Positions 22,823 through 31,744 of a DNA stretch of 38,634 nucleotides are shown one piece after another. The stretch lies in the NCBI GenBank assembly GCA_007693505.1, contig REDL01000060.1:1-38634 (forward strand), written 5' to 3'. Position 1 is the stretch's first letter. Every line of letters starts with the position of its first letter. Source of the DNA: Desulfovibrionales bacterium (GTDB lineage Bacteria; Desulfobacterota; Desulfovibrionia; Desulfovibrionales; Desulfonatronaceae). Made by a program: the position numbers and the translations under genes. The notes under the pieces are model-generated. The model was not told the DNA's origin. It ran no database searches and saw only the letters and a program-made list of their open reading frames with translations.

Positions 22823-24160
22823 ATGCTTCTGCTTTATCGCCTGCTGTTTCCGCTGGCTTTGCTGGCGGTTTTGCCCCTGTACCTGCCACGCATGCTCCGG
22901 CGGGGCGGGTACTTTCGGCATTTTGGCCAGCGCCTGGGATGGGTGCCGACATTGCCTGCAAAGTGTTCCGGGGCCCAACGAATCTGGGTTCATGCCGTAA
23001 GCGTCGGAGAACTCCTGGCCCTGGGACCGTTGCTGGATTTGTTGCGCCGGGAGCACCCATCGGCCCAGATCGTGATGACCACCACCACCAGTACGGGCTA
23101 TGCGTTGGCGGAGCGGAAATATGGCCCAAACCTGACCTATCTCGGGTATTTCCCGCTGGATTTTTGGCCGATGAGTCGAAGGGTCTGGGAACACCTTCAG
23201 CCGGACTTGTGCCTGCTGATGGAGGGCGAACTCTGGCCGGAGCATTTGCACCAGGCCAGAATTCGCCAAATACCGACCTTGCTGATCAATGCCCGGATCT
23301 CTGAACGGTCTTTTCGCCGATGGCGATTTCTCCCCTCACTGCTGCGCACCCCTCTGGCCATGGTGACCATGTTCGTGGCCGCCTCGGAAGAGGATGCTCG
23401 CCGGTTTGCTCTGCTGGGCGTTCCGGAGCACCGTATTCTGGTCGGCGGAAATCTCAAGCTGGATTTTTCTCCTGCGCCCATCCTGGGCCCAACGGACCTG
23501 GACACGTTGCGACAGGAGTTGGGTCTGCGCTCGGCGGATGTCACCACGAAGAATGTTTCCCAACCTCTGGTTCTGGCCGGGGCGTCCACCTGGCCCGGCG
23601 AGGAGGCGATGCTGACAAGGGTGGTTCGACAGTTGAAGGGCCAGGGGATTTCATGTCATTTATTGCTTATTCCCCGGCATGCCGAGCGCCGTACCGAGCT
23701 CCGAAAACAGTTGCGGAACGAAGGGTGGCGGGTGCACTTCCGGACATCTGGGCCAGCCACAGGGCCGGTTGACGTGGTTGTGGCCGACACTACCGGAGAG
23801 ATGGTTCTGCTGCTCCAAGCCGCGGATGTGGTTTTTGTCGGTAAAAGCATGGGCCTGAATAAGGGAGGCCAGAACCCGATCGAGGCCGCGGCTTTGGGCA
23901 AGGCCGTGCTCTTTGGTCCGAATATGCAGAATTTTCGCGCTGTGGTTGGCTCGATGCTCGAGGCCGGCGCCGGGAAGTGCGTAGAGGATGAGACCGAATT
24001 GGTCCAGGTTGTGGCGGAATTGCTGAGGTGCCAAAAGGCACGGGACACACTGGGCCATGCGGCTCGGCAGTGGCATCAGGCCAGTGCGGGAGCCGCCAGG
24101 TGCACCGTGGAGGTGGTCAACCGTTTTCTTGGTCCAGGTCTCCCCGGTTCGCGTTGCTAG
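22823..24160 (+). CDS. waaA: 3-deoxy-D-manno-octulosonic acid (Kdo) transferase
   Basis: A 445-residue inner-membrane-anchored GT-B glycosyltransferase that adds Kdo to lipid A precursor, the first step of LPS inner-core assembly. An N-terminal hydrophobic anchor covers residues ~2-22. The family motif HAVSVGE is at 57-63 and the catalytic-glutamate segment MEGELWPE at 133-140. The C-terminal KSMGLNKGGQNPIEAAALGKAV marks the sugar-nucleotide site. It is slightly longer than E. coli WaaA (425). Its stop shares the palindrome CTAG with the stop of the convergent heptosyltransferase gene, so the two LPS genes touch tail to tail. Its ribosome site is weak. Confidence 0.93.
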   Translation: MLLLYRLLFPLALLAVLPLYLPRMLRRGGYFRHFGQRLGWVPTLPAKCSGAQRIWVHAVSVGELLALGPLLDLLRREHPSAQIVMTTTTSTGYALAERKYGPNLTYLGYFPLDFWPMSRRVWEHLQPDLCLLMEGELWPEHLHQARIRQIPTLLINARISERSFRRWRFLPSLLRTPLAMVTMFVAASEEDARRFALLGVPEHRILVGGNLKLDFSPAPILGPTDLDTLRQELGLRSADVTTKNVSQPLVLAGASTWPGEEAMLTRVVRQLKGQGISCHLLLIPRHAERRTELRKQLRNEGWRVHFRTSGPATGPVDVVVADTTGEMVLLLQAADVVFVGKSMGLNKGGQNPIEAAALGKAVLFGPNMQNFRAVVGSMLEAGAGKCVEDETELVQVVAELLRCQKARDTLGHAARQWHQASAGAARCTVEVVNRFLGPGLPGSRC

Positions 24161-25167
24161 AGCATGTCCCGGATGGATTCCAGAGCCGCATCGGGCTCCA
24201 GCAGGCGCATGTCATCCTGTGGTGCGCGCAGCACACGGTTGGTTAGATCGTCTCCAGGGTAGGGACGATAGCGAGCCGGGCTTGTGGGTCCGAACAGGGC
24301 CAGGGTCGGGATGCCCATGGCCGCTGCCAGATGCAGCGGCCCGCTGTCGTTGCCCACCACCAGACGGGCCTGGGAGAGCAAATCCGGAAGCTCCGCCAGA
24401 GAGGTTTGCCCGCTCCTGTTGACGAAGCAGGCTTCCGACGGCACCGAGGGAGAGGGCATGGTCCGGGCCCCCGCCCAGACAACGCAAACTTCGGGAATGG
24501 TTTTGAGCAACAGGTTTGTGAGCAATTCGTAACCCGGCCAGTTTTTTTCGGGTCGACTGCTTTCCGGAAAAAGCAGTATTGATCGTTTCGCACGCTGTTT
24601 TGAGCAAGTTGCTTGGTGCTCGTCTTGCGGGGAAGGGAGCATGGCCGCTCCATTCTTCAAGGGGGATTCGTCGAGGCAACCGGGGGCTCGAAAGGACAGC
24701 CGAGGTATGACGTCCCTGGGCAGGCCCAGCAGAGGCAAAAATTCGGCCAGGATGGCCACGGCGTGGGCACCGCGGCCCTGTGGCGGCAGCGGAGCGCGGC
24801 GGTGATACGCGTACTTCGCCCCTTCACGGGCGTCACTGCGACCGATAATCTTGCCGGCCCTGGCCGAACGAGCGATCAGGGCGCTGCGGGCCAGTCCTTG
24901 CAGATCCAGCACATGGGTGTACTGTCGTTGCCGCAGTTTTCGGATCAGCCCCAGGAATCCACGCAGGCCGCGGTGACGCTCAAAGAGCAGAATATTGTCC
25001 ACCACCGGACACCTGGCTACCAGCGGTGCGAAAATGTCTCGGCAGACCCAGTCGATATGGGCCAGCGGCCGCCCTATCTTGATCATCTGGGCGACAAGCA
25101 GGCCGTGGACAATATCTCCGAGTGACGAGGGTTTGATGATCAGAAAATTTGGAGAAGACGTATCCAT
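24157..25167 (-). CDS. LPS heptosyltransferase family protein (GT9)
   Basis: A 336-residue glycosyltransferase family 9 protein that would add L-glycero-D-manno-heptose to the LPS inner core at the cytoplasmic face. The N-terminal FLIIKPSSLGDIVHGL (8-23) and the C-terminal ADP-heptose-binding VVGNDSGPLHLAAAMGIPTL (270-289), followed by LFGPTSPARYRPY, are diagnostic. ATG 25167 was selected because the conserved start follows after seven residues. The frame is open to 25524, but that part is polar and antisense to msbA. It is divergent from msbA with a 78-bp gap. I cannot separate WaaC, WaaF and WaaQ types. Confidence 0.92.
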   Translation of the reverse strand: MDTSSPNFLIIKPSSLGDIVHGLLVAQMIKIGRPLAHIDWVCRDIFAPLVARCPVVDNILLFERHRGLRGFLGLIRKLRQRQYTHVLDLQGLARSALIARSARAGKIIGRSDAREGAKYAYHRRAPLPPQGRGAHAVAILAEFLPLLGLPRDVIPRLSFRAPGCLDESPLKNGAAMLPSPQDEHQATCSKQRAKRSILLFPESSRPEKNWPGYELLTNLLLKTIPEVCVVWAGARTMPSPSVPSEACFVNRSGQTSLAELPDLLSQARLVVGNDSGPLHLAAAMGIPTLALFGPTSPARYRPYPGDDLTNRVLRAPQDDMRLLEPDAALESIRDML

Positions 25168-25245
25168 GTTTGGTTCCAATGAACGAGGGTGGCTGCTTGC
25201 CAGTGGATTCCCGCCGAAGTTCGGTTTTCTGGGCGGTGTGTCCTC

Positions 25246-27012
25246 ATGCGAGTAAAGCAAAGCGACGGATTGTTCAAACGGTTTCTGCCCTATTTCGCCC
25301 TTCTTGGTGCGGTTCGCCTGCAGTTCGCAGCGGCAATTTTTTTCGGAGTGATTTACGGCATTGCCAGTGGCTTTGGTTTGCCCTTTATGGCCGACAGGGT
25401 TTTCCCGGTCATATTCGGTCCGGAGCCACCGGCTTTGGGAGTGCTGCTGGCCGTGACAGCCCTGATTCCGGCAATCTTCATCCTGCGCAGTGCCAGTGGG
25501 TTTCTGAATGTCTATTTGATCCATTACTGCGGGGGGAAGGTCCTGGAAGCGTTGCGGGTGCTGGTTTTCACCAAGTTGCAGTCCCTGCCCTTGGCTTTTT
25601 ACCAGCGGAATAAAAGTGGTGACCTGCTGGCCAGGGTGGTCAACGATACTGGGCAGCTGCAGGGGGTGGTAACCAACGTCGCCAATGATCTGATCAAGCA
25701 GCCGTTGACCTTTGTCGGGGCGCTGGGAGCGGTCGTCTACCTGTCCATGAAGCAGCAGGAATTGCTTTTTGTGCTGCTGGCCCTGCTCTTGGTTCCGGTC
25801 TGTATTTTACCGATCCGGATCATCGGGAAGAAGCTGCTGCACCGGGCCCACAAGTTCTTGGTTCAGACCGCGGATTTGACCACCATTTTGAACGAAAACC
25901 TTACGGCGACCAAGGAAGTGCGGGCTTACGGACTGGAAAAGCGAGAAATCCGCAAATTTGAACAGGCTGCGCGAAGCTTGTTTTACTGGGCCATGAAAGT
26001 GGTCAAATACTCGCACATCCTCTCGCCGACCATCGAGATTGTGGCGGCCATTGGAGTGGCCGGGGCAGTGTTTTACGCCGCCCGCCTGGGGGTTGGCCTG
26101 GAACAGATCCTGCCCTTGCTCTTTGCGTTGTACATGGCCTACGAACCGGTCAAGAAACTGGGGCGGATACATAATGAAATTCGCAAGGGCGAGGCTTCTC
26201 TGGAGCGCCTGGAGTATATTCTGGATTCCGAAGACACGGTTCCGGACCCCGAGGTCCCGCAGACCCTGCCGTTGGAGCAGGTGCGTGGAGAAATTCACTT
26301 TGAACAGGTTTTTTTCGCCTATGAACACGGCATACCTGTTCTCCAAAACGTGAATGCAACAATTTCCCCCGGCGAGGTGGTGGCACTGGTGGGGCCGAGC
26401 GGGGCGGGGAAAACCACCTTCGCGAACCTGATCCCTCGGTTCTACGACGTATCTGCCGGAGCAATCCGCATCGATGGACGGGATGTGCGCGATGTGCGCA
26501 AGGAGGATCTGCGTCGGGCCATGGCCATCGTACCCCAGGATCCGGTGCTGTTCAATGACACGGTGCGGGCCAATATTCTTGCCGGGAATTTGGAGGCTCC
26601 GCCCGAGGCGGTGGAGTATGCCGCGGAACGCGCGTTTGCCAACGAATTTATCCAGCTGTTGCCCCAGGGGTACGAGACCTTTGTCGGGGAAAAAGGCATG
26701 CGTCTTTCCGGCGGCCAGAAGCAGCGCCTGGCCCTGGCACGGGCATTTCTCCGCAACGCACCGATATTGATTCTGGACGAGGCCACCTCGGCCCTGGACG
26801 CCTCCAGTGAGGAAATGATCCAGCAGGCCCTGGCCGGATTGATTCAAGACAAAACCGTGCTGATCATTGCCCACCGGTTCAGCACGATTCGGTTAGCCTC
26901 CCGGATCTTCCTGTTCGAAAATGGTCGGATCAAGGCCACCGGGGATCACGAAAAACTCTACATCACATCGAATATCTATAAAAAACTGTATGATCAGCAG
27001 GTAATGGGCTAG
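25246..27012 (+). CDS. msbA: Lipid A export ABC transporter, ATP-binding/permease protein MsbA-like
   Basis: A 588-residue half-transporter with six helices in the N-terminal ~330 residues and an ATPase domain. Walker A is GPSGAGKTT (383-391), the Q-loop is VPQDP, the signature is LSGGQKQRLALARA, Walker B is ILILDEATSALD and the switch is AHRF. MsbA flips lipid A-core across the inner membrane, which fits the flanking waaA and heptosyltransferase genes. ATG 25246 was chosen: the transmembrane region follows closely and GGCGGTG lies upstream. The longer frame to 25189 adds 19 residues without support. It ends in a CTAG shared with the convergent orphan gene. Confidence 0.9.
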   Translation: MRVKQSDGLFKRFLPYFALLGAVRLQFAAAIFFGVIYGIASGFGLPFMADRVFPVIFGPEPPALGVLLAVTALIPAIFILRSASGFLNVYLIHYCGGKVLEALRVLVFTKLQSLPLAFYQRNKSGDLLARVVNDTGQLQGVVTNVANDLIKQPLTFVGALGAVVYLSMKQQELLFVLLALLLVPVCILPIRIIGKKLLHRAHKFLVQTADLTTILNENLTATKEVRAYGLEKREIRKFEQAARSLFYWAMKVVKYSHILSPTIEIVAAIGVAGAVFYAARLGVGLEQILPLLFALYMAYEPVKKLGRIHNEIRKGEASLERLEYILDSEDTVPDPEVPQTLPLEQVRGEIHFEQVFFAYEHGIPVLQNVNATISPGEVVALVGPSGAGKTTFANLIPRFYDVSAGAIRIDGRDVRDVRKEDLRRAMAIVPQDPVLFNDTVRANILAGNLEAPPEAVEYAAERAFANEFIQLLPQGYETFVGEKGMRLSGGQKQRLALARAFLRNAPILILDEATSALDASSEEMIQQALAGLIQDKTVLIIAHRFSTIRLASRIFLFENGRIKATGDHEKLYITSNIYKKLYDQQVMG

Positions 27013-27416
27013 GCTTGGGGTTTGTCATCACCTCGAGAGCATAGCCCGTGAGCATGCAGGGCGGCCAGGATACTATCCGGAATCGGAGGGTTCTCTTGTT
27101 CAAGGGTATACTCATGGTCAAGAGTATCTGTGCATGGTGCAGCCGGATGGATGCACCAACGGAGATCTCCGGGACTGACAGTAGCAACTACCTTGACCAT
27201 GTTGATCTTGATGGGTGACAGTAAGGCAGTAAATATCGCAGGGCGCTGCGCTCCAATGCAGTCATGCACAACACCGCAATGCAGACAAGCCAGGGCCATA
27301 TGCCGTGCGCCCGCGGAATCGCGGTACCACGGGGCAGTAATGTAATCAGGTGTTGATTTTTTCTTTTGCACGGATCGTCGAAGCAGTTTTTTGCATTGGC
27401 GACAGGTGATATTCAT
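27009..27416 (-). CDS. Cysteine-rich protein of unknown function
   Basis: I do not recognise this 135-residue protein. It has eight cysteines: C5 and C8 (CRQC), C44, C47 and C53 (CLHCG....C), C88, C95 and C126. Two CxxC pairs about 36 residues apart suggest a zinc ribbon or rubredoxin-like knuckle. There is no signal peptide or membrane helix. ATG 27416 follows AAGGAG at 8 nt, a strong ribosome site, which supports a real gene; the frame extends to 27497 without one. It lies 58 bp after mgtE on the same strand and may be co-transcribed with it. Its stop shares CTAG with the msbA stop. Confidence 0.65.
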   Translation of the reverse strand: MNITCRQCKKLLRRSVQKKKSTPDYITAPWYRDSAGARHMALACLHCGVVHDCIGAQRPAIFTALLSPIKINMVKVVATVSPGDLRWCIHPAAPCTDTLDHEYTLEQENPPIPDSILAALHAHGLCSRGDDKPQA

Positions 27417-27474
27417 AGCCTTGGCTCCTTGACTCTTGTGATTAATGCATTCCGATCTCCACAAATCACCTGGT

Positions 27475-28851
27475 TCAACCAACGTGTTGCAGTCCAAGAT
27501 ACCAAGTGGCGATTCCGAAGTAGATCAGAATTCCAAAGATATCGGCCAGGGAGGCGATCAAAGGTGCGCTTGCCGTGGCCGGGTCCATCCGAAAATGGGT
27601 CAGCAGGAACGGCAGGGACATGCCCATCAGGCTCCCCATGAGCACAATGGTCACCATGCTCATGGCCACGACGATGGTCACATCCGGGCCGACCCGGAAG
27701 ATGCCGATCAGGGATACCGCCATGCCCATGCACAGTCCGATGGCCAAGGCAATGATGATTTCCCGGCTGAGCAGCTTGAACCAATCTTTCATATGCACCT
27801 CTCCCGTGGCCAGAGCACGGACCATCAGGGTGGCGGACTGGGATCCCGCGTTGCCGCCGCTACCAATGAGCAAGGGGAGAAAGAAGACAAGGGATACGAC
27901 TGCCTGAATGGTATCCTCGAAGTGGGCGATGCCGGCTCCGGTGAAGATATTGACGAAAACCAAGGCCAGGAGCCAGGGAACCCGTTTCAAGAAGAGGTAG
28001 TAAAGGTCCACGGGTTTGAAGCCGCTGAGATCCGAGGCGGATGGCCCGAAGCCTTCGGCGATGGAGCCCATGCGATGAAAATCCTCGGACGCCTCCTGCT
28101 CAATGACGTCGTGGACATCGTCAAAGGTGATGATCCCGACCAGGGCGTCTTTGGCGTCGATGACCGGGAGGGCCAGAATGTCGTATTTGGCCAGACTGCG
28201 CGCCGCGTCCTCCTGATCGTCGTCAACGCGGGCGCAGACCGGGTCGCGACGCATGACGTCCTCCACCTTTTTTTCCGGCGGGGCCATGATCAGATCACGC
28301 AAGGAAACCAGTCCCATCAATCGTCGTTGCTCATCAATCACGTAGGTATAGTAGATGGTCTCCTTGTCCGGGGCCTCCAACCGCAATTTATCCAGGGCCT
28401 GGCGGGCGGTGAGGGTCGGTCTGAGCACCGCGTAGTCCGAGGTCATGATCGCCCCGGCGGTCCCCTCTTGATAGGCGCCCAAGCGCAAGATGTCCTCCCG
28501 CTCGGCTCTGGCCAAGAGCCGCAGAACGTTCTGGCGGCGTTCTTCCGGGAGAAGCTGGATCAGATCCACCCGCTCGTCGGAGAACATGTTCGTGACAATG
28601 TCCGCCAGTCGCTTGTCGGACAGCCGAAGCACGATATCCAACTGCAGGTCCGCGTCCAGCTGGCCCAGAACTTCCGCGCTGTGATGTGGAAAAAGGATCT
28701 CAAGAACCTGGGCTGCTTCTTTTGTGGAGACTTCATCCAGCGAGTCACCCAGGTCGGCTGGATGCAGAGACGCTGCGAAGTCCCGAAGCGCTTTTGGACT
28801 TTCGGCGTCCAGATATTCTTTGAGTGTCGTGATGATCTGCGGGTCTTTCAT
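27475..28851 (-). CDS. mgtE: MgtE-family Mg2+ channel/transporter
   Basis: A 458-residue magnesium channel. An N-terminal helical MgtE_N domain (about 1-125) is followed by paired CBS domains (about 128-250) that sense cytoplasmic Mg2+, then five membrane helices (about 285-458). The pore/selectivity segment LIGSGGNAGSQSATLMVRAL is present. ATG 28851 is preceded by AGGAGG at six bases, a near-perfect ribosome site; an upstream ATG at 28878 has none. Length is standard (about 450). Upstream lies a 672-bp non-coding gap; downstream is the Cys-rich orphan. Confidence 0.95.
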   Translation of the reverse strand: MKDPQIITTLKEYLDAESPKALRDFAASLHPADLGDSLDEVSTKEAAQVLEILFPHHSAEVLGQLDADLQLDIVLRLSDKRLADIVTNMFSDERVDLIQLLPEERRQNVLRLLARAEREDILRLGAYQEGTAGAIMTSDYAVLRPTLTARQALDKLRLEAPDKETIYYTYVIDEQRRLMGLVSLRDLIMAPPEKKVEDVMRRDPVCARVDDDQEDAARSLAKYDILALPVIDAKDALVGIITFDDVHDVIEQEASEDFHRMGSIAEGFGPSASDLSGFKPVDLYYLFLKRVPWLLALVFVNIFTGAGIAHFEDTIQAVVSLVFFLPLLIGSGGNAGSQSATLMVRALATGEVHMKDWFKLLSREIIIALAIGLCMGMAVSLIGIFRVGPDVTIVVAMSMVTIVLMGSLMGMSLPFLLTHFRMDPATASAPLIASLADIFGILIYFGIATWYLGLQHVG

Positions 28852-29116
28852 GATGCGCCTCCTGCCTATTGGCCGCAAGCTGGACGCGCCGAAGGAAGAC
28901 CTTCACCGGAATTTTCTGCTCTAAGGAAGCATCAATTCCGGGAAGTGCTGTGCGCCGGACAAGCCAATGGGCACGAATGAGGGAGGTTGAGATTGTCGGG
29001 GGCTCCTGCCACCTTCGTCCATTCGGGAAGGCTCCGTGAAAAAAAAGGTGTCAGTCAATCTTTCAGTTGATCGTGATGGTCTGATTCCTCTGCACTCAGA
29101 CCTCTGCCTGGCTGGG

Positions 29117-29290
29117 TCAAACTGGGCGGTTTGCAAGAAATCCGGAATGTTTCATGACCGTTGCCGCGGTCTGCTCAACCATTCTTGGTGAGGCCTTGCG
29201 AGAGGATTTTGCTTGGCAAAACGTGCAGGACCATAGCTGCAGAAACGTATCTTTTTTTAAGCGTGAATTCAAGCTTGGCAAAAATGCCAT
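29117..29290. repeat. Degenerate intergenic repeat element, copy B
   Basis: The gap 28852-29523 contains no convincing gene. Its segment 29130-29176 (ggtttgcaagaaatccggaa..., then ttcatgaccgttgccg, then ctgctcaac) aligns by eye with 17495-17541 of copy A at about four bases in five. Both copies then show GAGGCC and end in caaaaatgcc (here about 29279-29288). A 7-bp inverted repeat, ggtctga / tcagacc, lies just outside at 29078-29102. Homology is judged by reading only and is weak in the middle. The first part of the gap, 28852-29077, shows only the mgtE ribosome site and an A8 run. Confidence 0.35.
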
Positions 29291-29409
29291 TACCTTGTTT
29301 GATCCACTTTGCACGATCTGAAGGCGATTGTTTCGGAGTGGGTGGTTGCACCTTCGTCAAATAACGAGGAGGAGGGGCGATGAGAAAATGCCAGGGAGGG
29401 AGTATCGAT

Positions 29410-29436
29410 AAAAAAGACGAGGCCCGGAGGCCCCGT
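29410..29436 (-). terminator. Intrinsic terminator of the nitronate monooxygenase-like gene
   Basis: On the minus strand ACGGGGCC-TCCG-GGCCTCGT forms an 8-bp stem with one C-A mismatch and a tetraloop, followed by C and six T. It lies 88 bp past the stop of the flavoenzyme gene and fits a rho-independent terminator. Confidence 0.88.
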
Positions 29437-29523
29437 CCGGCATGACTGTCTGATTTATGCCATCGAAATGGTTATCTGGCTGTTTGGCAAATCGCTTGCG
29501 GGGAGACCATTTGGTCGGGACGG

Positions 29524-30615
29524 CTAGGCTGATGCCGGTTCGGCACAAGCCACATTGTATTCGGCTTCCAGGGTTTCCATCAGTTCCTTGACCGAAAGCA
29601 TTTTGTCCACACGATGGGCGGTCTGTCCGGCAAAGGCAAAACCCAGCTTCATCCGTCCCTTTTTGGCGTTGGCCAGAGCTTGGGCAATGCAATAAGGGCT
29701 TTTCTTGACATCACAGGTCACGATGCAGTGATACGGGCATTTATACGGTTTGCGCTTCCCGTCCTGCACGTCGAGAAGGAATTCGTTCTTCAAGGCCCGT
29801 CCCGGCATGCCCACCGGACTTTTGATCACGGTCACATCCCCCTCCTTGGCATCCACGAACGCCTGTTTGAAGGCCATGTCCGCGTCGCACTCATGCGTGG
29901 CCACGAAGCGGGTCCCCAGTTGCACGCCGGCGGCTCCCATCCGCAGGTACTTGCAGATATCCGCTCCGTCGAAGATCCCGCCCGCGGCGATAACCGGGAT
30001 GGGTCTCCCGTGCTCCTGCTCAAACGGTTTGACAGCTTCGATGACCGCAGGCACCAGTTTCTCCAACTGGAATTCCGGGTCGTCAAGCTGCTCGGCCTTG
30101 AAGCCCAGATGGCCGCCAGCCATGGGGCCCTCTACCACGAATCCATCTGGAAGATAGTTGAACTTGGAAAGCCATTTCCGGCAAATGATGGCCGCTGCCC
30201 GCCCTGAAGAGACGATGGGCACCAGTTTGGTCTGGGAGCCCTCTGTGAGATATTTGGGCAAGTCAAACGGCAGTCCGGCTCCGGAGAAGATGACGTCGAT
30301 CTTTTCCTGAATGGAAGTTCGAACCAGGTCGGCAAAATTGCTGAGCGCGACCATGATGTTCACCCCGAGAATGCCCTTGGTCATTTCCTTGGCCTTGCGG
30401 ATTTCCTGTTGCAGGGCGCGAATGTTGGCTTCGGCATAATTCTTCGCCAAGTCCGGTTCATTCATTCCGATCATCGCCGCGGAGATCACGCCGACACCAC
30501 CCTGGTTGGCCACTGCAGAGGAAAGACCAGAGAGTGATATGCCAACGCCCATGCCACCCTGGACAATGGGGACCTTGGCAATCACGTCGCCGAAACGTAA
30601 ACTGGGAAACGTCAT
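29524..30615 (-). CDS. NAD(P)H-dependent flavin oxidoreductase / nitronate monooxygenase family
   Basis: A 363-residue FMN-binding TIM-barrel protein of the 2-nitropropane dioxygenase/YrpB family. It begins with the flavin-phosphate-type PIVQGGMGVGIS. It contains VEGPMAGGHLG with the active-site histidine of the family, the glycine-rich PVIAAGGIFDGADI, and MGAAGVQLGTRFVATHE near the phosphate site. A C-terminal extension carries four cysteines (KCPYHCIVTCDVKKSPYC), which is unusual for classical nitronate monooxygenases and could bind a metal or cluster. FabK-like enoyl-ACP reductases share the fold, so substrate is uncertain. A lone gene with its own terminator, divergent from the mrp gene. 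Confidence 0.85.
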   Translation of the reverse strand: MTFPSLRFGDVIAKVPIVQGGMGVGISLSGLSSAVANQGGVGVISAAMIGMNEPDLAKNYAEANIRALQQEIRKAKEMTKGILGVNIMVALSNFADLVRTSIQEKIDVIFSGAGLPFDLPKYLTEGSQTKLVPIVSSGRAAAIICRKWLSKFNYLPDGFVVEGPMAGGHLGFKAEQLDDPEFQLEKLVPAVIEAVKPFEQEHGRPIPVIAAGGIFDGADICKYLRMGAAGVQLGTRFVATHECDADMAFKQAFVDAKEGDVTVIKSPVGMPGRALKNEFLLDVQDGKRKPYKCPYHCIVTCDVKKSPYCIAQALANAKKGRMKLGFAFAGQTAHRVDKMLSVKELMETLEAEYNVACAEPASA

Positions 30616-30846
30616 AATTCGTGTGTCCTCCCGAAAGGGACTTCCCCTGTTGAGGAATTGGGGTTAGTTGCTGTTGATCATGTATCCATTGTTTTGGGAC
30701 TACTTATACCATTCCCTGCCTGTCGGCAATTCATGGGAAGGGCTGTTTTCGTTCAGGATGCAGGATGTCAGGATGATTGACGATGGTTCAGATCCATCCC
30801 GAACAAGGAAATAACCATTACAGAGCCATTCGCAAGGAGTCTTATC

Positions 30847-31731
30847 ATGAGCACGCAGGAGGGCAAAACCTGCTCGAAAAAAAATGCTGACACGCACTGT
30901 GAAGGAAAAAACGTTGCGAAGCATGCGCTGCGCTCCAGTCTGGACCGGATCAAGCACAAGATCGTCGTTCTTTCCGGAAAAGGAGGCGTGGGCAAGAGTA
31001 CGGTGGCCGTGAATCTGGCCCAGGCTTTGGCCATGTCCGGAAAACTGACCGGGTTGCTCGATGTGGACGTCCATGGACCGAGCCTGCCCCGCCTGCTCAG
31101 CCTTCGAGGTGAACGCCCTCAGTTGGATGCCGGGCGCCTGGAGCCGATCAATGCGGGGCCGAATCTCTGGGTGATGTCCTTGGGGTTTTTGCTGTCCAGC
31201 GAACGGGAAGCGGTGGTCTGGCGAGGTCCGGCCAAGATGAAAATGATCAAGCAGTTTTTGCTGGATGTTATCTGGCGTGATCTGGATTTTTTGGTGGTCG
31301 ATTGTCCGCCGGGAACAGGTGATGAGCCCCTTTCCGTCCTGCAACTTCTGGGGCCGGAGGCCAAGGCCTTGATTGTCACCACGCCACAGGGAGTGGCTGT
31401 TGACGATGTCCGGCGCTCCGTGACCTTTTGCACTGAATTGGGCAATCCGGTGCTGGGACTTGTTGAAAACATGAGCGGTCATCACTGTTCCCACTGCGGC
31501 CAGGTCGACAACATCTTCGGCAGCGGTGGGGGCGAAACCCTGGCTGAGGAAATGGGCGTACCCTTACTCGGCAAGATTCCCTTGGATCCGGAGATGGTTC
31601 GTGCTGGAGACGAGGGCTTTGCCTTTTTGCGCGTCCATTCCGAAGGCCCTACAGCTCAGGCAATGAACAGGATTATTGCCCCGATTCTTGCCATGGCCAC
31701 AAATCCGGTAGGCACGTCGTCATTGACGTAA
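30847..31731 (+). CDS. mrp: Mrp/NBP35-type Fe-S cluster carrier ATPase
   Basis: A 294-residue P-loop ATPase that carries [4Fe-4S] clusters to target apoproteins in the cytoplasm. The deviant Walker A is GKGGVGKST (44-52), Walker B and switch are LDFLVVDCPPGTGDEPLS, and the cluster-bridging CxxC is C214/C217 in HHCSHCG. The N-terminal DUF59-like region of longer Mrp proteins is absent, giving an NBP35-like size. A few extra cysteines occur near the N-terminus (C9, C18). AAGGAG lies seven bases before ATG 30847. It is the first gene of the plus-strand series; cobS begins 13 bp after its stop. The 231-bp divergent gap upstream shows no clear promoter. Not to be confused with the Mrp antiporter. 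Confidence 0.93.
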   Translation: MSTQEGKTCSKKNADTHCEGKNVAKHALRSSLDRIKHKIVVLSGKGGVGKSTVAVNLAQALAMSGKLTGLLDVDVHGPSLPRLLSLRGERPQLDAGRLEPINAGPNLWVMSLGFLLSSEREAVVWRGPAKMKMIKQFLLDVIWRDLDFLVVDCPPGTGDEPLSVLQLLGPEAKALIVTTPQGVAVDDVRRSVTFCTELGNPVLGLVENMSGHHCSHCGQVDNIFGSGGGETLAEEMGVPLLGKIPLDPEMVRAGDEGFAFLRVHSEGPTAQAMNRIIAPILAMATNPVGTSSLT

Positions 31732-31744
31732 TATGAGGCATTGA

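Noticed and set aside
27445-28980. A 511-codon plus-strand open frame
   Set aside because: It mirrors mgtE, which has a near-perfect ribosome site and all its domains.
29117-29314. A short minus-strand open frame in the gap before the flavoenzyme
   Set aside because: No ribosome site and no family; its sequence belongs to the degenerate repeat copy B.
31732-31744. Cobalamin riboswitch before cobS
   Set aside because: The 13-bp gap is far too short for one.
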